From Adiantum capillus-veneris (taxonomy: Eukaryota > Streptophyta > Polypodiopsida > Polypodiales > Pteridaceae), in contig CM043944.1 in NCBI GenBank assembly GCA_014529385.2, forward strand, positions 176,486,740 through 176,550,739: a stretch of DNA of 64,000 nt, written 5' to 3'. Below, in pieces: positions 12,650 to 23,654 of the stretch. Both the position numbers and the translations under genes were made by a program. Under the pieces are notes generated by a model. It was not told the DNA's origin. It made no database searches and was given only the letters and a program-made list of their open reading frames with translations. Numbering within the stretch: position 1 is the first letter of the stretch; the number at the start of each line of letters is the position of its first letter.

Positions 12650-13917
12650 CTATGAAGTGTCTAAGGGTGAAGCATTGTAGTTGTTGTGGTCATGCCTGGT
12701 GAATTCAATTGTAGAGCGATGAAATAGCAATATTTGCAATAATGCCGCTCTTTGTTTGATTGTCAGGTTGTTGGGCAATATTTGGGTTGTCTGTAGCACT
12801 TGTGTTGTAGAATCAGTACCTGGGTTCTTGTTCACATTTGTGTCATTTTTTATAATCCAAATATGATTTCTTTTTGCCTATGCTTGTTAGAAACTCTTTT
12901 CTACCCAAATCTGCTTGACTTTAGGTTGTGATGTCTCTGTCCTTGAATACTGAGGATTCTCTGTTGATTGTACTGAAGGGAGTTCCTGTTTACAAATCTT
13001 TGGAATCAAAATTTCCTTGCTATGGCTTTGTGCTGTCATCAATTTCTTTGGAATCCAGACCAGTTTCACGAAATTTGGCTGTCTGAAATCACTATGTTGT
13101 CTGGTGTTGAAGACTTTGTTTTCCACCTTTGTTCTCTCTGGCACAACCTTCTTTGGCCTCCATACCAACTTTGAGTCTGTCTTTATCCAAGGTTGAGCTG
13201 TGCATGTATTTTGTGTCTTCTCTACCCATGTCTGAGATTTCTTCTTTGAGGAGCATTCCGGTTATGTAGAAGTGGCTTTTGGTTGCCATCGCTCCTTCTT
13301 CACCTCTTTAGGTCGTTTACCCTTGTCATTGGATTCTTTGGCTTGCACCTGTACGGTTGCTTTGGAGAACGGAATTGATTGACTTTCCTCCTCATATTTG
13401 ATGTTAACTGAATTTGAGCACCAATTAATCATCGCATTGTATTGCTTTTGCCATGGTTGTCCTAGTAACAACGGATGTTGCGTAGCTTTGTCTTCGACCA
13501 CATAAAACATATGTGGATACACATATTGATTTATCTATACGTGCAGTACTGTGCATCCGATTGCTTTAATTGAGTGTCCTGAATAACTCTTCAACTCCTG
13601 TTTGGCAGTTTGCAGCTTAGTGTCATGTTTCAATTGTTTGTACAAATTGACTGAAAGTAGGTTAGCTTGTGCTCCTGAATCCAATAGTGCTTTGGCTTTA
13701 ATCTGGTTTGGCCCCACTTTGACCTCGATGATGGGCTCTACTTTATCTTCACTCATTTTTGATACACTGACTACGTTTATTCGTAAGGATCCTTCATTGC
13801 GTTGTCTCTCACGTAGTAGTCTTCTTTTCTCCATTCTTTCTTTTGCTTCCGCTTGCGCTTCTTCAAGAATCTTTTTCTTTTTCTGAAGTCGCAGTTTATC
13901 TTGATGTATTTAGAGAA
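12650..13917 (-). pseudogene. Element C: second retropepsin-like domain and Trp-repeat tail, in frame behind integrase
   Basis: Reading minus strand in the same frame as integrase: a Lys/Glu-rich helical linker (about 13900-13800), then an aspartic-protease fold with ALLDSGAQANLLS (catalytic DSGA, about 13676) and a downstream HPLLLGQPW (about 13460), the flap-to-helix signature of retropepsins. A tail follows with at least five short Trp motifs (QTWVEKT, QPWIKT, LVWRPKK, LVWIPKK, QIWVEKS). Stops are at 13535 and 13262, with no frameshift. Standard gypsy elements have protease before RT, and C has one there too (about 18180-18608), so this is an additional domain. It may process Gag or be a leftover of recombination. 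The DSG triad here looks better preserved than in the first copy. Confidence 0.75.
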
Positions 13918-15631
13918 GTATGTCCTGGGTTAGTGGCAAATGATACTTCTTCAATCTGCATCCACTAATCCAGTTTGGCATTTCTTCTCCGTCTAATGTA
14001 GCAAGCTTGACGGCCCCGCTTGGTGATAGATCTTTAATCACAAGAGGTCCCATCCCTCGCTTTTCAAGTTTTTTTGCATGCTGTTTTAGAGTGTATACTA
14101 GGACAAAGTCCCCAATCTTAAACTCCTTAGTTCGTACATGCTTATCAAAGAACTCTTTTTGTCACCTTTTCTGAGTGTAGATTGAAGCCACGGCTTTTAA
14201 GAGAAGCTCATCTAGCTTTTCAAGGTCGTCTATTCTATCTGAAAGCTCATGTCCTGTCCACTCTAATTCCTTAGCTACTCTCAGTGTTGGAATTAAAAAT
14301 TCTATTGGTAAAATAGCATTCAAACCAAAAACCATGTTGTATGGGGTCGTTCCTATCGATGTTTTATATGCTACTCTATATGCCCATAGTGTCAAATGCA
14401 ATTTTTGGTCCCAATCAGTTATCGACTATGATACAATCTTTGTAAGGACCGTGCATATGGTTTTATTCATCGCTTCAGCTTGTCCATTGGCTTGTGGATG
14501 ATATGGAGCTGGTTTGCAATGTATTACCATGAATTTGTCTAGAAGAATATCTATCACTTCATTTATGAAGTGTGTGTCTCGATCACTCACAATTTCTATT
14601 GGTAATCCATATCATACAAAGACATATTCATACAGAAATTGTGCCGTGGTCCTGGCATCGGCTTTTTGAGTTGCTTTTGCCTCAACCCACTTTGTTAGAT
14701 AGTCCGTCGCCACAATGATGTATTGTGTATGAGTCCTATATGCTGGAGGTGAGATAGGTCCAACATAATCAATCCCCCATTTTGCAAAGGCTCTTGATCC
14801 CATCATTGGTCTAAGCAGCATATCATCTCTTTTCAGTGGTACTTTTGTCCGCTGACAATCATCACATCGTTTTATGTATTCCTCAGCGTCCATGTGTAAT
14901 GTCGGCCACCATATTCTTGCAGCTAAGACAATTTTTGTTGTCTTATCACCTGAGAAATGGCCTCCACCTACTCCTCCATGAGCCTGCTCTAGGATTATCA
15001 CATACTCTGACTCTGATGCGCATATCCTAAGCTGGTTGCCCTTTCCTCTCTTATAGAGTTGATTTCCTATTAAAGCGTAATCTTGCGCTTCTGTCTGTAC
15101 CACTCTCTGACGCGCTTTTGAGGTTCCCTCTGGAAAAGTTCTATTTGTGAGATATTCAACAATATAATGACTCCATTCAGGAGCGATCATTATTTGATAC
15201 AAGGTTGAATACTCAGTTGGCGGTTTTGACGAACATGTAATACATACCGTGACATATTCATGTACACTCTCTTTCATTCCTGGCCAGTAGACTCCCAGTT
15301 GTAATAGATTCCTGTATGTGTTCCTTCTTGAACAATGAAAGTCACATTCGTGAACATGTGCTTCTGGCAGATATATGTTATATTCTTCAGGATTGATGCA
15401 TAACCTTAAAATGTTATCGGTTCCTAAGTGATACAACCTTCTTGCAATCAACTAAAGATTTTTGGATTGCTGAATAATAACTTGTTTCTGGTTGTATCCT
15501 TTTTGATCAAACTCTCCTCCATAGGTTAATAGACTAACAACATCCTGAGACCACTTTGGTACCATTTCTATGTTGAATAAGCACGCATCCAGCATGTCAT
15601 CATCTACACCTATAGGGTCTTCTCCATTCGT
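13918..15631 (-). pseudogene. Element C integrase with duplicated zinc-binding module
   Basis: Catalytic core residues are visible: D in KWGIDYVGP (about 14765), D in IVSDRDTHF (about 14585) and E in QANGQAEAMNK. The core is followed by the GDFVLVY-type C-terminal region. In front there are two successive copies of the tether plus HHCC zinc finger instead of one. Copy 1 (about 15553-15220) has H..H in EAHVHECDFH and CITC. Copy 2 (about 15180-14860) has QAHGGVGGGH and CDDC. Each copy starts with the W..I/V..L tether and an LY.xG motif. Stops: TAG at 15452, TGA near 14610, one near 14430 and TGA/TAA-type stops near 14160 and 13910, all in one frame. No chromodomain seen. Confidence 0.82.
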
Positions 15632-17181
15632 CAATCTTGAAAGGTGATCAGCTCTGAGATGTGTCTTTCCTTTCTTTACTACTACCGTGAAGTCGAATTC
15701 TGATAAGATGATGAAACATCTTACTATCCGTCCCGTATTGCATGGTAATTTGTTCACTAGGTAGAGCAAGGCTTGATGATCGGTGAAAAACACAAACTTA
15801 TTGGCTAGAAGATAATGCCGAAATTTCTTCACAGCATAAATCATTCCTAATCCCTCTCGCTCCATTGTTGTGTAATTCCTTTCAGCATTGTTGAGCTGTC
15901 GACTAGCATAGCAGATTGGAAAATCCATGTTTTCTTTTTCTGGCTGAGCCAGGATGCATCCTATTGCATATGCTGAAGCATCTATATGCACATGGAATAT
16001 ATTCTCCCAATCTGGTGATTTCAAGACTGGAGCACTGATGAGTGTCTCTTTCAGTTTCTTGAAGGATTCCTCACACTCCTCTATCCATTCGTAATTCACT
16101 ATTAGCTTGTAAAGTGGTTGGCCTATTATAGCGTACATGTAAATGAATCGTCTATAATATCCACAATGTCCCATAAAGCTCTGCACTTGTTTCGTGTTGG
16201 CTGGTCTAGGCATATCCACTATTACTTTTATCTTTTTCATATCCGTGGATATTCCGTTATGTGAGAAAATATGTCCCAGAATTCTGCCTTGTCGGACCAT
16301 AAACACACACTTCTCAGGATTGAGATAAATGCGATATGTGCTACATTTCTCGAATACCTTTCTTAGGTGTTCTAGATGCTCATCTCTCAGAAGAGAGTGT
16401 ACACACAAATCATCCATGTATATTTCTAGAAACAACCTCAAGTACTCTTTGAAACCATGAGTCATCAGCCTTTGGAATGTTGCGGGAGCATTAGTTAAAC
16501 CAAACGGCATAACTCGATACGCATAAATTCCCCACTCCGTTGCAAAAGCTATTTTGTGTTGATCCTCTGGCGCAATGGCACGCTGATTATATCCTAAAAA
16601 TCCATCTAGAAAGGAATATGCTCTTTTCCCCAATACACGTTCTAGAACATGATCAATTATCGGCAAGGGATAATTGTCTCTGATTGTCGTAGCATTTACT
16701 TTCTTTAGATTGACACACACTCGGAGTTTTTAGGCACTACCACAATTGAAGATACCCAGTCCGTGTGTTCAATCTCATATATGAATTCAACTTCCATTAG
16801 CTTGTCTATTTCCTCTTTGATCCGCTTAGCAAACGTGTCATTATACGTGTACGGTCTCTGTCTGCTAGACTTAACGTATTGTTTCAAAGGAATTGTATGT
16901 TGGCATATTGATGGATCGACTCCTTTCAAGTCCTTGTACGACCATGCAAACACATCCCTGTATTCTCTGAGAAGACTCGAAAGTCTCTCTTCTTCTTCCG
17001 GAGACAAATCCATAGCTATGTATACCGGTCTCGGTTCCTCTCCTGGAGCTGCTAAATCAACCTTTTTAGCGTCCTCTGGTCCATCATAGGATTCGTTCTC
17101 CTTTCTTTCTCTGACAGGCTGGGTTAATATCACCTTCCTATCCTCTATCGTAAATTTCTTGTAGTGAGAGAAAACATCCAT
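15632..17181 (-). pseudogene. Element C reverse transcriptase and RNase H
   Basis: RT motifs in order: the basic entry region with QRPYTYNDTF, VVVPK, then after a frameshift near 16710 CVNLKKVNA, the FLDGFLGYNQ helix, MPFGLTNAPATFQRLM and catalytic YMDD (about 16409-16420), followed by the GHIFSHNGI and YYRRFI connection motifs. RNase H shows HIDASAYAIG, the catalytic Glu in YTTMEREGLG and FFTDHQALLYL, ending in ADHLSRL. Protein order and motifs are those of Ty3/gypsy Pol. The single frameshift separates the finger region from the palm; otherwise the frame is open to 15452. No additional aRH domain was found between RNase H and integrase. Confidence 0.92.
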
Positions 17182-17379
17182 GTTTCCCTTGACATTGGCA
17201 TTTTCATCCTCACTACTCTCGATTTCAGTCGTCCAAAATTCTTTCAGAGTTTTCTTTAACTCTCTGTACTTGTTTTGGCGTTTTAATTTGGACTCTTTGT
17301 TTTCCTTGTTTCTAATGTTCTTTTTCGCTTTATCTGTTTCGGTTTTTGTTCCACTAGGTTGAACTCGATTTCTTGAGCT

Positions 17380-18608
17380 TCATTTGTCTTTTCGTGAGCT
17401 CGTTTCCACATTTCCTTTCATTCTTCCGGAAATCTTGTCCTTGACACAATCTTTCACCTTTACTAGCATTAGGAATTTGTTTTTCCCTCTTATCCTAGGC
17501 ATCGGAGTGTTTCTAACCCCTTTCGTTTTTCTCTTTTCTTTGTAGCGTTTTTGGCATTTTTCACTCTGATTTGGGAAGTCGTAGAATCTGACATCCTTTA
17601 TGGTTTCCTTGTTCTCACTTGAGTTGTCTGTGGACTCGTTGTCAGCTTCATTTCCCCACTCTGGATGATCGAGAATGTCGTGAAACATCTCCTCTTCATC
17701 TTTGTTGTCTGGTGTATCAATCTTTTCAGTCTCCTTTTCCAGTATAGCTCTCATCATGAAGTACAAAACCACATCATATCCATCCTTATCATAGAACTTC
17801 GTTGTGGGACAATCTTGAATTGCACAAACCTCTAGGGTTGCTAGAATGTGTGTCCATCCTAATGGTTCAAGTGAATCCTCTGGAAAGGGTTCACCTATAT
17901 AATTTTTGCCTTCAATTTCCCTTTCTAAAACACATTCTTCGCGCTTTAGACTTCCACAGTTCGAAGCTCCACACATCCATAACTCTTTGGGTTTGCCTAA
18001 CCAAGCTGGAAACTCTGATCCTGCCAAAGTAGATGAATCAAAATCTTCAAATGTTGTTCGGTTCACATCCTTGTAGCTATGGTCTTTTAGCTTCATGCGA
18101 GTAGTGGTTTCCATATGTCTCAAGTATATGTGGCCGTAACCCCAATCCTGGACCATTTTCAACTGTCTCATGAACGGTCTTCCAAGTATAATATCATAGT
18201 TATTCTCCTTGCCAAAGTCAAAAATAGCAAAAGTATGGTCGTACTCAATTCCTTAAGAAGTCACTACAGCTTTCTCTAATAGTCCCAAAGGTCTCTCCAT
18301 ATGTCCGTCCGCTAGTTGGAGTTTCAACCTCGTTTTTCTTATCGTCGTTTTCCCCATTTTTTCCAGATTTCTTTCATAGCAATGGCTATCCCAACCCCGT
18401 TGTCAAGTATTTCCATCGTGTTAACTCCCTGGAATTCAACTGGTAAGGTTGTATTCCCCTCTTTGCTTTTGCAATACTCTCCGACCTTGTTCAAAGGTAC
18501 AGGCTTAGCGTTTTTTGTGGCGTACTCAGCTCTCGTATGCCCTCTTGTAGTTTTGCAGTTGGGTCTTTTATCCCAAATTTCTCCAAGCATTTTCCTACAG
18601 TTGCCCAC
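17380..18608 (-). pseudogene. Element C first protease region and linker
   Basis: The retropepsin region reads VEFQGVNTMEILDNGVGIAI (about 18430-18370), then IILGRPFMRQLKMVQDWG (about 18200-18130), the classic second half with I-I-L-G-R-P. The catalytic D-S/T-G is D-N-G here, which should weaken or kill activity. A stop and a frame change lie between the two halves. The following linker (to 17380) is acidic and then Lys/Arg-rich and leads into RT. A second, better-preserved protease-like domain occurs at 13900-13262. Confidence 0.7.
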
Positions 18609-18805
18609 ATGTTTGGTCGTAGTCTCAAAAGCTCAGCTAGGGTGATAGTGCATGTTACCGGTGGTGACAAAATCTCTATCAATCCTTGCGAGTCTATAAC
18701 CTTTTTCTAAAGAGATGCCTCGCGAGGGAAGCGCTCTAATCACATATTTTGCTTCGTATTCTCCTAAGTATGAAGGTAAGTTTTTCAGCGAATGAGGTTT
18801 ACTCT

Positions 18806-20418
18806 CTACTGTTCTAACAGACCTGCCTCAAATTCCTCTATGGGAGGATTCTTGACGTCCTTTTCCCCATTAGTCTGATTAGCTTGACAACTCAGCTTGT
18901 TTGCAAAGTTTGCCTCTCTCACTTGTTTGCAAAACTCATTGTAATCCTCATCTCTTCCGTAAGACCTCTGTATCACAGGATGAAAACTCTCTATTTCTTG
19001 ATCTGTGGTGTTCATAACTATACGTTCATCCCCGTGCATTTTTTAGGCTTTTGTGCACTGTTAGGCTTTTCAACTACCCGTGAGAGGATAGTCTCTTGAT
19101 GAATTGGGTTTTCCGCTCCACAATTCATTGGTTCTCTAGGTGGTTCTAACAAGGCTTGTGCAGTCTCGATCATTTTCTGACACATTTTGAGTCACTGCTT
19201 TTCCAATTCCGCGTTTGGATAAGTCAATCACCATTATTCTTATTTTTGGTTGTTCTTTAATTTCGCTTCGTAAGCTCTCATCAGTGCATCCAATGGTTCA
19301 TGTACTTTGTCGACTAACACTGATCCCCCTATGTTATTGTGGAATACTCGTGCACGACTCCACAAAATCTGAGCTCACACTTGTTGTCTCTTTGACGCTC
19401 TTCAGTTTTGACTTTTCAGAGTCCATTTCCCATATTCCATTTTGACTCTCAAGTTTCTCTAATCTGTCTTTTGTTTGTTTTAATTCCTCAGCTAGAATCG
19501 CGTCTTGCTGTTCTTTTTTCAGCTTCATGCATGCTTTCTTAGCTTTCCATGTGTTTCTATGGCTTCGTCTTCCTTGACTTGCCAATTCCGTCTCTGAATT
19601 TCCATTCTCTAGTTATCTAGTGGTTTTCTTTGCTTGAGCTCTAGTCACAACTGGTGTTGGTATCTTGGTTTCATTTTCAGACCCACTGCTAGTAGGAATT
19701 GACTCTAGCATGTTCAATGTCGTCTTTTGCACTTTGTTGGGATTCTTTGAACAATCCTCAATGAAGTGAGTGACACCACACTCTGTGCAATATGAATTTA
19801 TTCTAATGATATCTGTGTGTGGACAAACATTCATGGAAAATGGTCACCTCCACACTTATAACAGGGTCCCAATGCAGATCTTGGTGTCCCTTGATTTTCT
19901 CTTTGTGGGTAGGCTGGTCTTTGGCCTGACAACCCCCCATGAGCTATGAACATAAGTGTTCTTGCGTCCAAGTTATACCTCTCTTCATCTGAGGCATGTG
20001 CGGTTGTTGGTGGTCCAACATTTCCTATCATGCTCCAAGGTTCTGGTTGTTTTGGTTCTTTAGGTGGATAATACACAGTAGGAGCCATGGGTGCATTGGA
20101 ATCTTCGTAATAAGTCTGAATAGGCACTAAAGATCATTCTTCTTGATTCTCTAGGGTGGGTGCATATCTAATACCCACTGGTATCACTCCTGGTAAGGGT
20201 GGTTGTTGCCTCAATACCGGCTGTGGCCTTTCTATCCCCATAGGTCCTGGTATGTTTCCCGTTGGGTATCTAGGTACTGGATGTACCTGAGGTGGTGCTA
20301 TTTGAGCTGCAGGTGCATACTGACACTCCTTCACATAACCCTTGTTGTAATAGCACTCTTCTGTTGAATGATTTGTCCATTTTTGTTCGATTGCACACCA
20401 TTTTGTTAGTTTTGGCAT
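18806..20418 (-). pseudogene. Element C gag C-terminal part with zinc knuckles
   Basis: Minus-strand pieces in shifting frames. Near 20400 a CX8HX4C half-finger (CAIEQKWTNH..EEC), then a Pro-rich stretch. A CCHC knuckle begins CYKCGGDHF (about 19860) and is broken by a frameshift at 19831-19834. A second knuckle YCTECGVTHFIEDC (about 19790-19750) follows, then a charged helical segment (19585-19334) and an acidic stretch ending at 18806. CCHC knuckles bind genomic RNA in Gag. Many frameshifts make the boundaries approximate. Confidence 0.65.
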
Positions 20419-20518
20419 TGGCTTAGGGTATGGTGCTAATCTCCTTATAGCATCTTATATCGTTTGTTCCATGTTTGGCACTATTGTTGTTTGGACATTA
20501 TTCTTAGTGGTGGTCTTG

Positions 20519-22159
20519 CTAGCTACGGATACTGGATGCGACATCCGTATGCGTTGTCACCTCTCCATACACATCACATTTATCCACTAAGTACAATGCT
20601 TCTCTGGTCACTTGCTCAAAACTTGTACAAGCTTTCAGGTGCAAGTCTTTCTTGAGAGTGTCATTTCTCAGCCCTTCTATAAAGAGGACAGATAGTCTGT
20701 CATCTTGTGGTCGTTCCCGTACTAGACATCTCTCTATGTATTTCTTGAAGCAAAGCGAAGCTTCCTTCACCTTTTCTTGCTCCTTCTGTTTGAAAGCATA
20801 TATTTGGGATACTGTGATGTTTTTGATCCCTCTTTTTGAAAATTCCTCGAAAAACTCTCGCAGCAAGTGGTCAATATCATGGAAACCTCCACCATTCAGT
20901 GGCTGAAACCATGTCAATGCCATCCCTTCTAAAGTAAGACCAAATCCTTCATATTGTGTGTGGAAATCTGTTATCTGCTTAGCTCTTAAGACTTGCTTAA
21001 AGAGTGAGACATGTGCATATGGATCTCCTGAGCCATTATACTTCTTCGGCATACACTTGGCTACTTGAGATGGTCTCATGCGTCTATTGTCTGCCACCAA
21101 TCTCATTGCTCCTGTATCCCAACTAAAATTGTCTCTTGTGTCATGGACTTCATGGGCTGCTCTAGTTGGCTCCCTTGCCACGAATCTATTACTAGGAGGA
21201 AAATACGATGGTGATGCTGCAAACATCGAACCTATCGTAGTATGTGTAGAGAATGGAACTGCACTACCTCGATTTGTAGCCATTGACTCTCTAGAATGTA
21301 GTGTTCCCATTGGGCTTGGCATAGAATAATGAGGCCGACTGAAAGATTCAGTTACATGAGTCCTCTCTTTACCTGTTGCCATCGGGTCTGGCATGACAGT
21401 TGGAGGTGCTGGTCTCAGTGGGCTTGGAGTGACATAATAATGGTGGAGTGGTCCCCCAAAGTATGTGCATCCTTCCAACTCCTTTTTATGGATTGTTGCA
21501 TATCGTCTTCCATACTTGTCGTATGCGACAATCTTTGTTTCTGATCCCTCTGTGTAGGTAAAGACATAAAGTCTTTTCCGCTCTGTCAACTGATCGACGT
21601 AGGGTTCCTCGCATCTATAATAGAGATCTTCCTCTCCATTATTATACTTGTATAACCCCACATAGACGTTGTCTGTGTTGATTTTCAAAGTTTTGTTTTC
21701 TCGTCTTAATCTAGCGTTACGGAAGCTCATTGTTGGTGCTTTCTCTTCGGATTCTTCATCTACTTTGGCTTTCGTGCCCGTCAATCCCCACTTTTCCACA
21801 ATGTTAGGATTCAGGACTACCAAGTACATGATACCTTCATCATCTAGGTACCTATCTTTGCTATAGCTCACAGGCACTAAGTCCTTGAACTCACTTGGTC
21901 TATCTTCTATTTTCACATAGTAGCGGTCCATACCATTTTTGTAGATCTTGGCACCTTGCTTGTTGTCATATTGATACTTGATGAACAATAGCTTCATTGT
22001 GGCCAAAGCATTTGATGGTCCTGCTGCCATGTTTTCTCTTTCGTTTAAGTTCAAGTATCCTAAGTGTTCAGTGAAAATCTCGTAAGATCTCTCTGAAGAA
22101 GTATCGAAAATACTTCCTTCAAGGATCGGCTCTAACGGTCGCACTACACTTTGGTTCAC
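20519..22159 (-). pseudogene. Element C gag
   Basis: An open frame of 546 codons on the minus strand, the longest intact one in C. The C-terminal third (about residues 365-480) is a Retrotrans_gag domain: PKKYNGSGDPYAHVSLFKQ, GMALTWFQPL, FFEEFSKRG. The N-terminal 230 residues form a separate Tyr/Lys-rich domain (IEDRPSEFKD, GIMYLVVLNP) that I do not recognise. The middle is Pro/Met/Ser-rich and probably disordered. The palindrome array at 22401-23121 and the leader lie directly upstream, so this is the first gene from the 5' LTR. It would build the virus-like particle. Confidence 0.82.
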
Positions 22160-23634
22160 ACTCTCCTCGGTTGATATAACACTCGCTTGTTCTCTCTGCC
22201 TTGGTTGGTTATTCTAGAGATATCTACCGGATCTCAAATTCATCAATCCCCCTAGAGGAATCTAACTTTTCAGTATCGATAGTTTGTTTTTGTGATCAAA
22301 AGTTATCCAAACTAAATGATACTTGGTCAAATGGTTTGTTTTGTCAATTGGAAGACTTTTGTTATCTCAAGTGAAAATTTTGTATCAGATTTGCTCAAAT
22401 AGACATTATACGCGTATGATGTCTTTTTTCACAGATTTTGGATATTTTTGCTTTGCTCACTCCTAGTAGCACCCTTATGCTCTATCCACTCACAAAATTC
22501 AATTTGAACTCTGGTTGTGCAAGTTATGGCCAGATTAGGCTTTTTTGGACAATTTTCCGATTTTTGACTTACTTGGGGTCAAATGTGATCCAAATGATAT
22601 GAAACTTGAAATAGAAGCTCTAGACAACTAGTACAAAGGATCTGTGATAGAAAAATGTCAAAATTTACCCAGAATTAGGTTGGAGACATCATATGCGTCT
22701 GATGTCTTTTTGTCCAATTTTGATCCAAACTTGATATTTCATCTATTCACTATGTTTGCAACAATGTTGTCAAGTCAAAATTCAAAAATCACATCAGCAA
22801 GTGCAAAAAGACATTATACGCGTATGATGTTTTTTTTTCACAGATTTGCCCAATTTTCTATTTTAAGCTTCTCCAAGTGTTTATCTTTAAGTTTCAAGTG
22901 TTTTTATCAAGTTTGAATGCAAAAATGAGCTCCGAATCAATTTTCCCTATTCTTTGCGTTTTTTTGCACTCTGACTTGGTATTTTCAGTTTCTAGAAGTG
23001 TTAAAGACCTTGTTTTATGTTGATCTTAGGGTAAAAGCCCCCTTCTGAACACTTTGGTAATGCCAAATTTTTTGTTTTTGTCTCTGTTTAGCACTTAAGA
23101 CATCATACGCGTATGATGTCTAAAATTGCAGATTCCCAGTTTTTTGGCACAGAACTCTTCCAAGAGCTCTCTTAAGTGCTCAACAGCACTCAGTTTCACA
23201 GAAAATCTTTGTGCACTTTGTTTATGTAATTTTCACTACCAAATCAACGGTTTAGTGATCTAACATGCAAACAAACACATCAAGCAAATAAATCACTGAT
23301 TAATAGCTCTAGATCAAGATCAAATCAAATCCTACCTAAGCTACTTCTAATCATAAAATGGGTTTTTGCAATGGTGAACATAAAGAGATTCACTACCACA
23401 CACGGGCTAGCAAATACCTCAATCTCAACAACCACTCAACACCAACAAAAATCAATTTAATCTAAACTAAAAAACTGTCAAACAAGAAAGACCTAGGAAT
23501 ACCACGAGTTTCCTAGTACCTCTCAAAGATCCTCGGAGTCCACCACTCCTAGACCTTTCTAACTAAGATATACAAAGTAAATGAAACAATTCACCTCGTA
23601 GGATTAGTAGAAGGTCACCTACTTAGGGCTCTCG
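22160..23634 (-). other. Leader of element C
   Basis: Untranslated region between primer site and gag. It contains palindrome array B (22401-23121) and AT-rich sequence. No other gene seen. Confidence 0.7.
22401..23121. repeat. Array B of four 24-bp palindromes
   Basis: Copies at 22401-22424, 22684-22707, 22809-22832 and 23098-23121, of which the last is perfectly self-complementary (half-site AGACATCATACG). Spacings are 283, 125 and 289, echoing 283, 135, 283 and 284 in array A. Flanking text is also partly shared, for example GTGATCCAAAT followed by ATGAAACTTG here (about 22590) and in array A (about 7590), and TAAAAGCCCCCTT (8513 and 23033). The array lies about 240 bases upstream of the gag start on the minus strand. 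Confidence 0.88.
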
Positions 23635-23652
23635 TCCCCGGCAGCGGCGCCA
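23635..23652 (-). other. Primer-binding site of element C (tRNA-Asp)
   Basis: The + strand reads TCCCCGGCAGCGGCGCCA. This equals the 3' end of plant tRNA-Asp (CCCCGGCAACGGCGCCA) with one change, so the minus strand is its complement. It lies two bases inside the 5' LTR, as expected for the minus-strand DNA primer. Confidence 0.88.
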
Positions 23653-23654
23653 AA

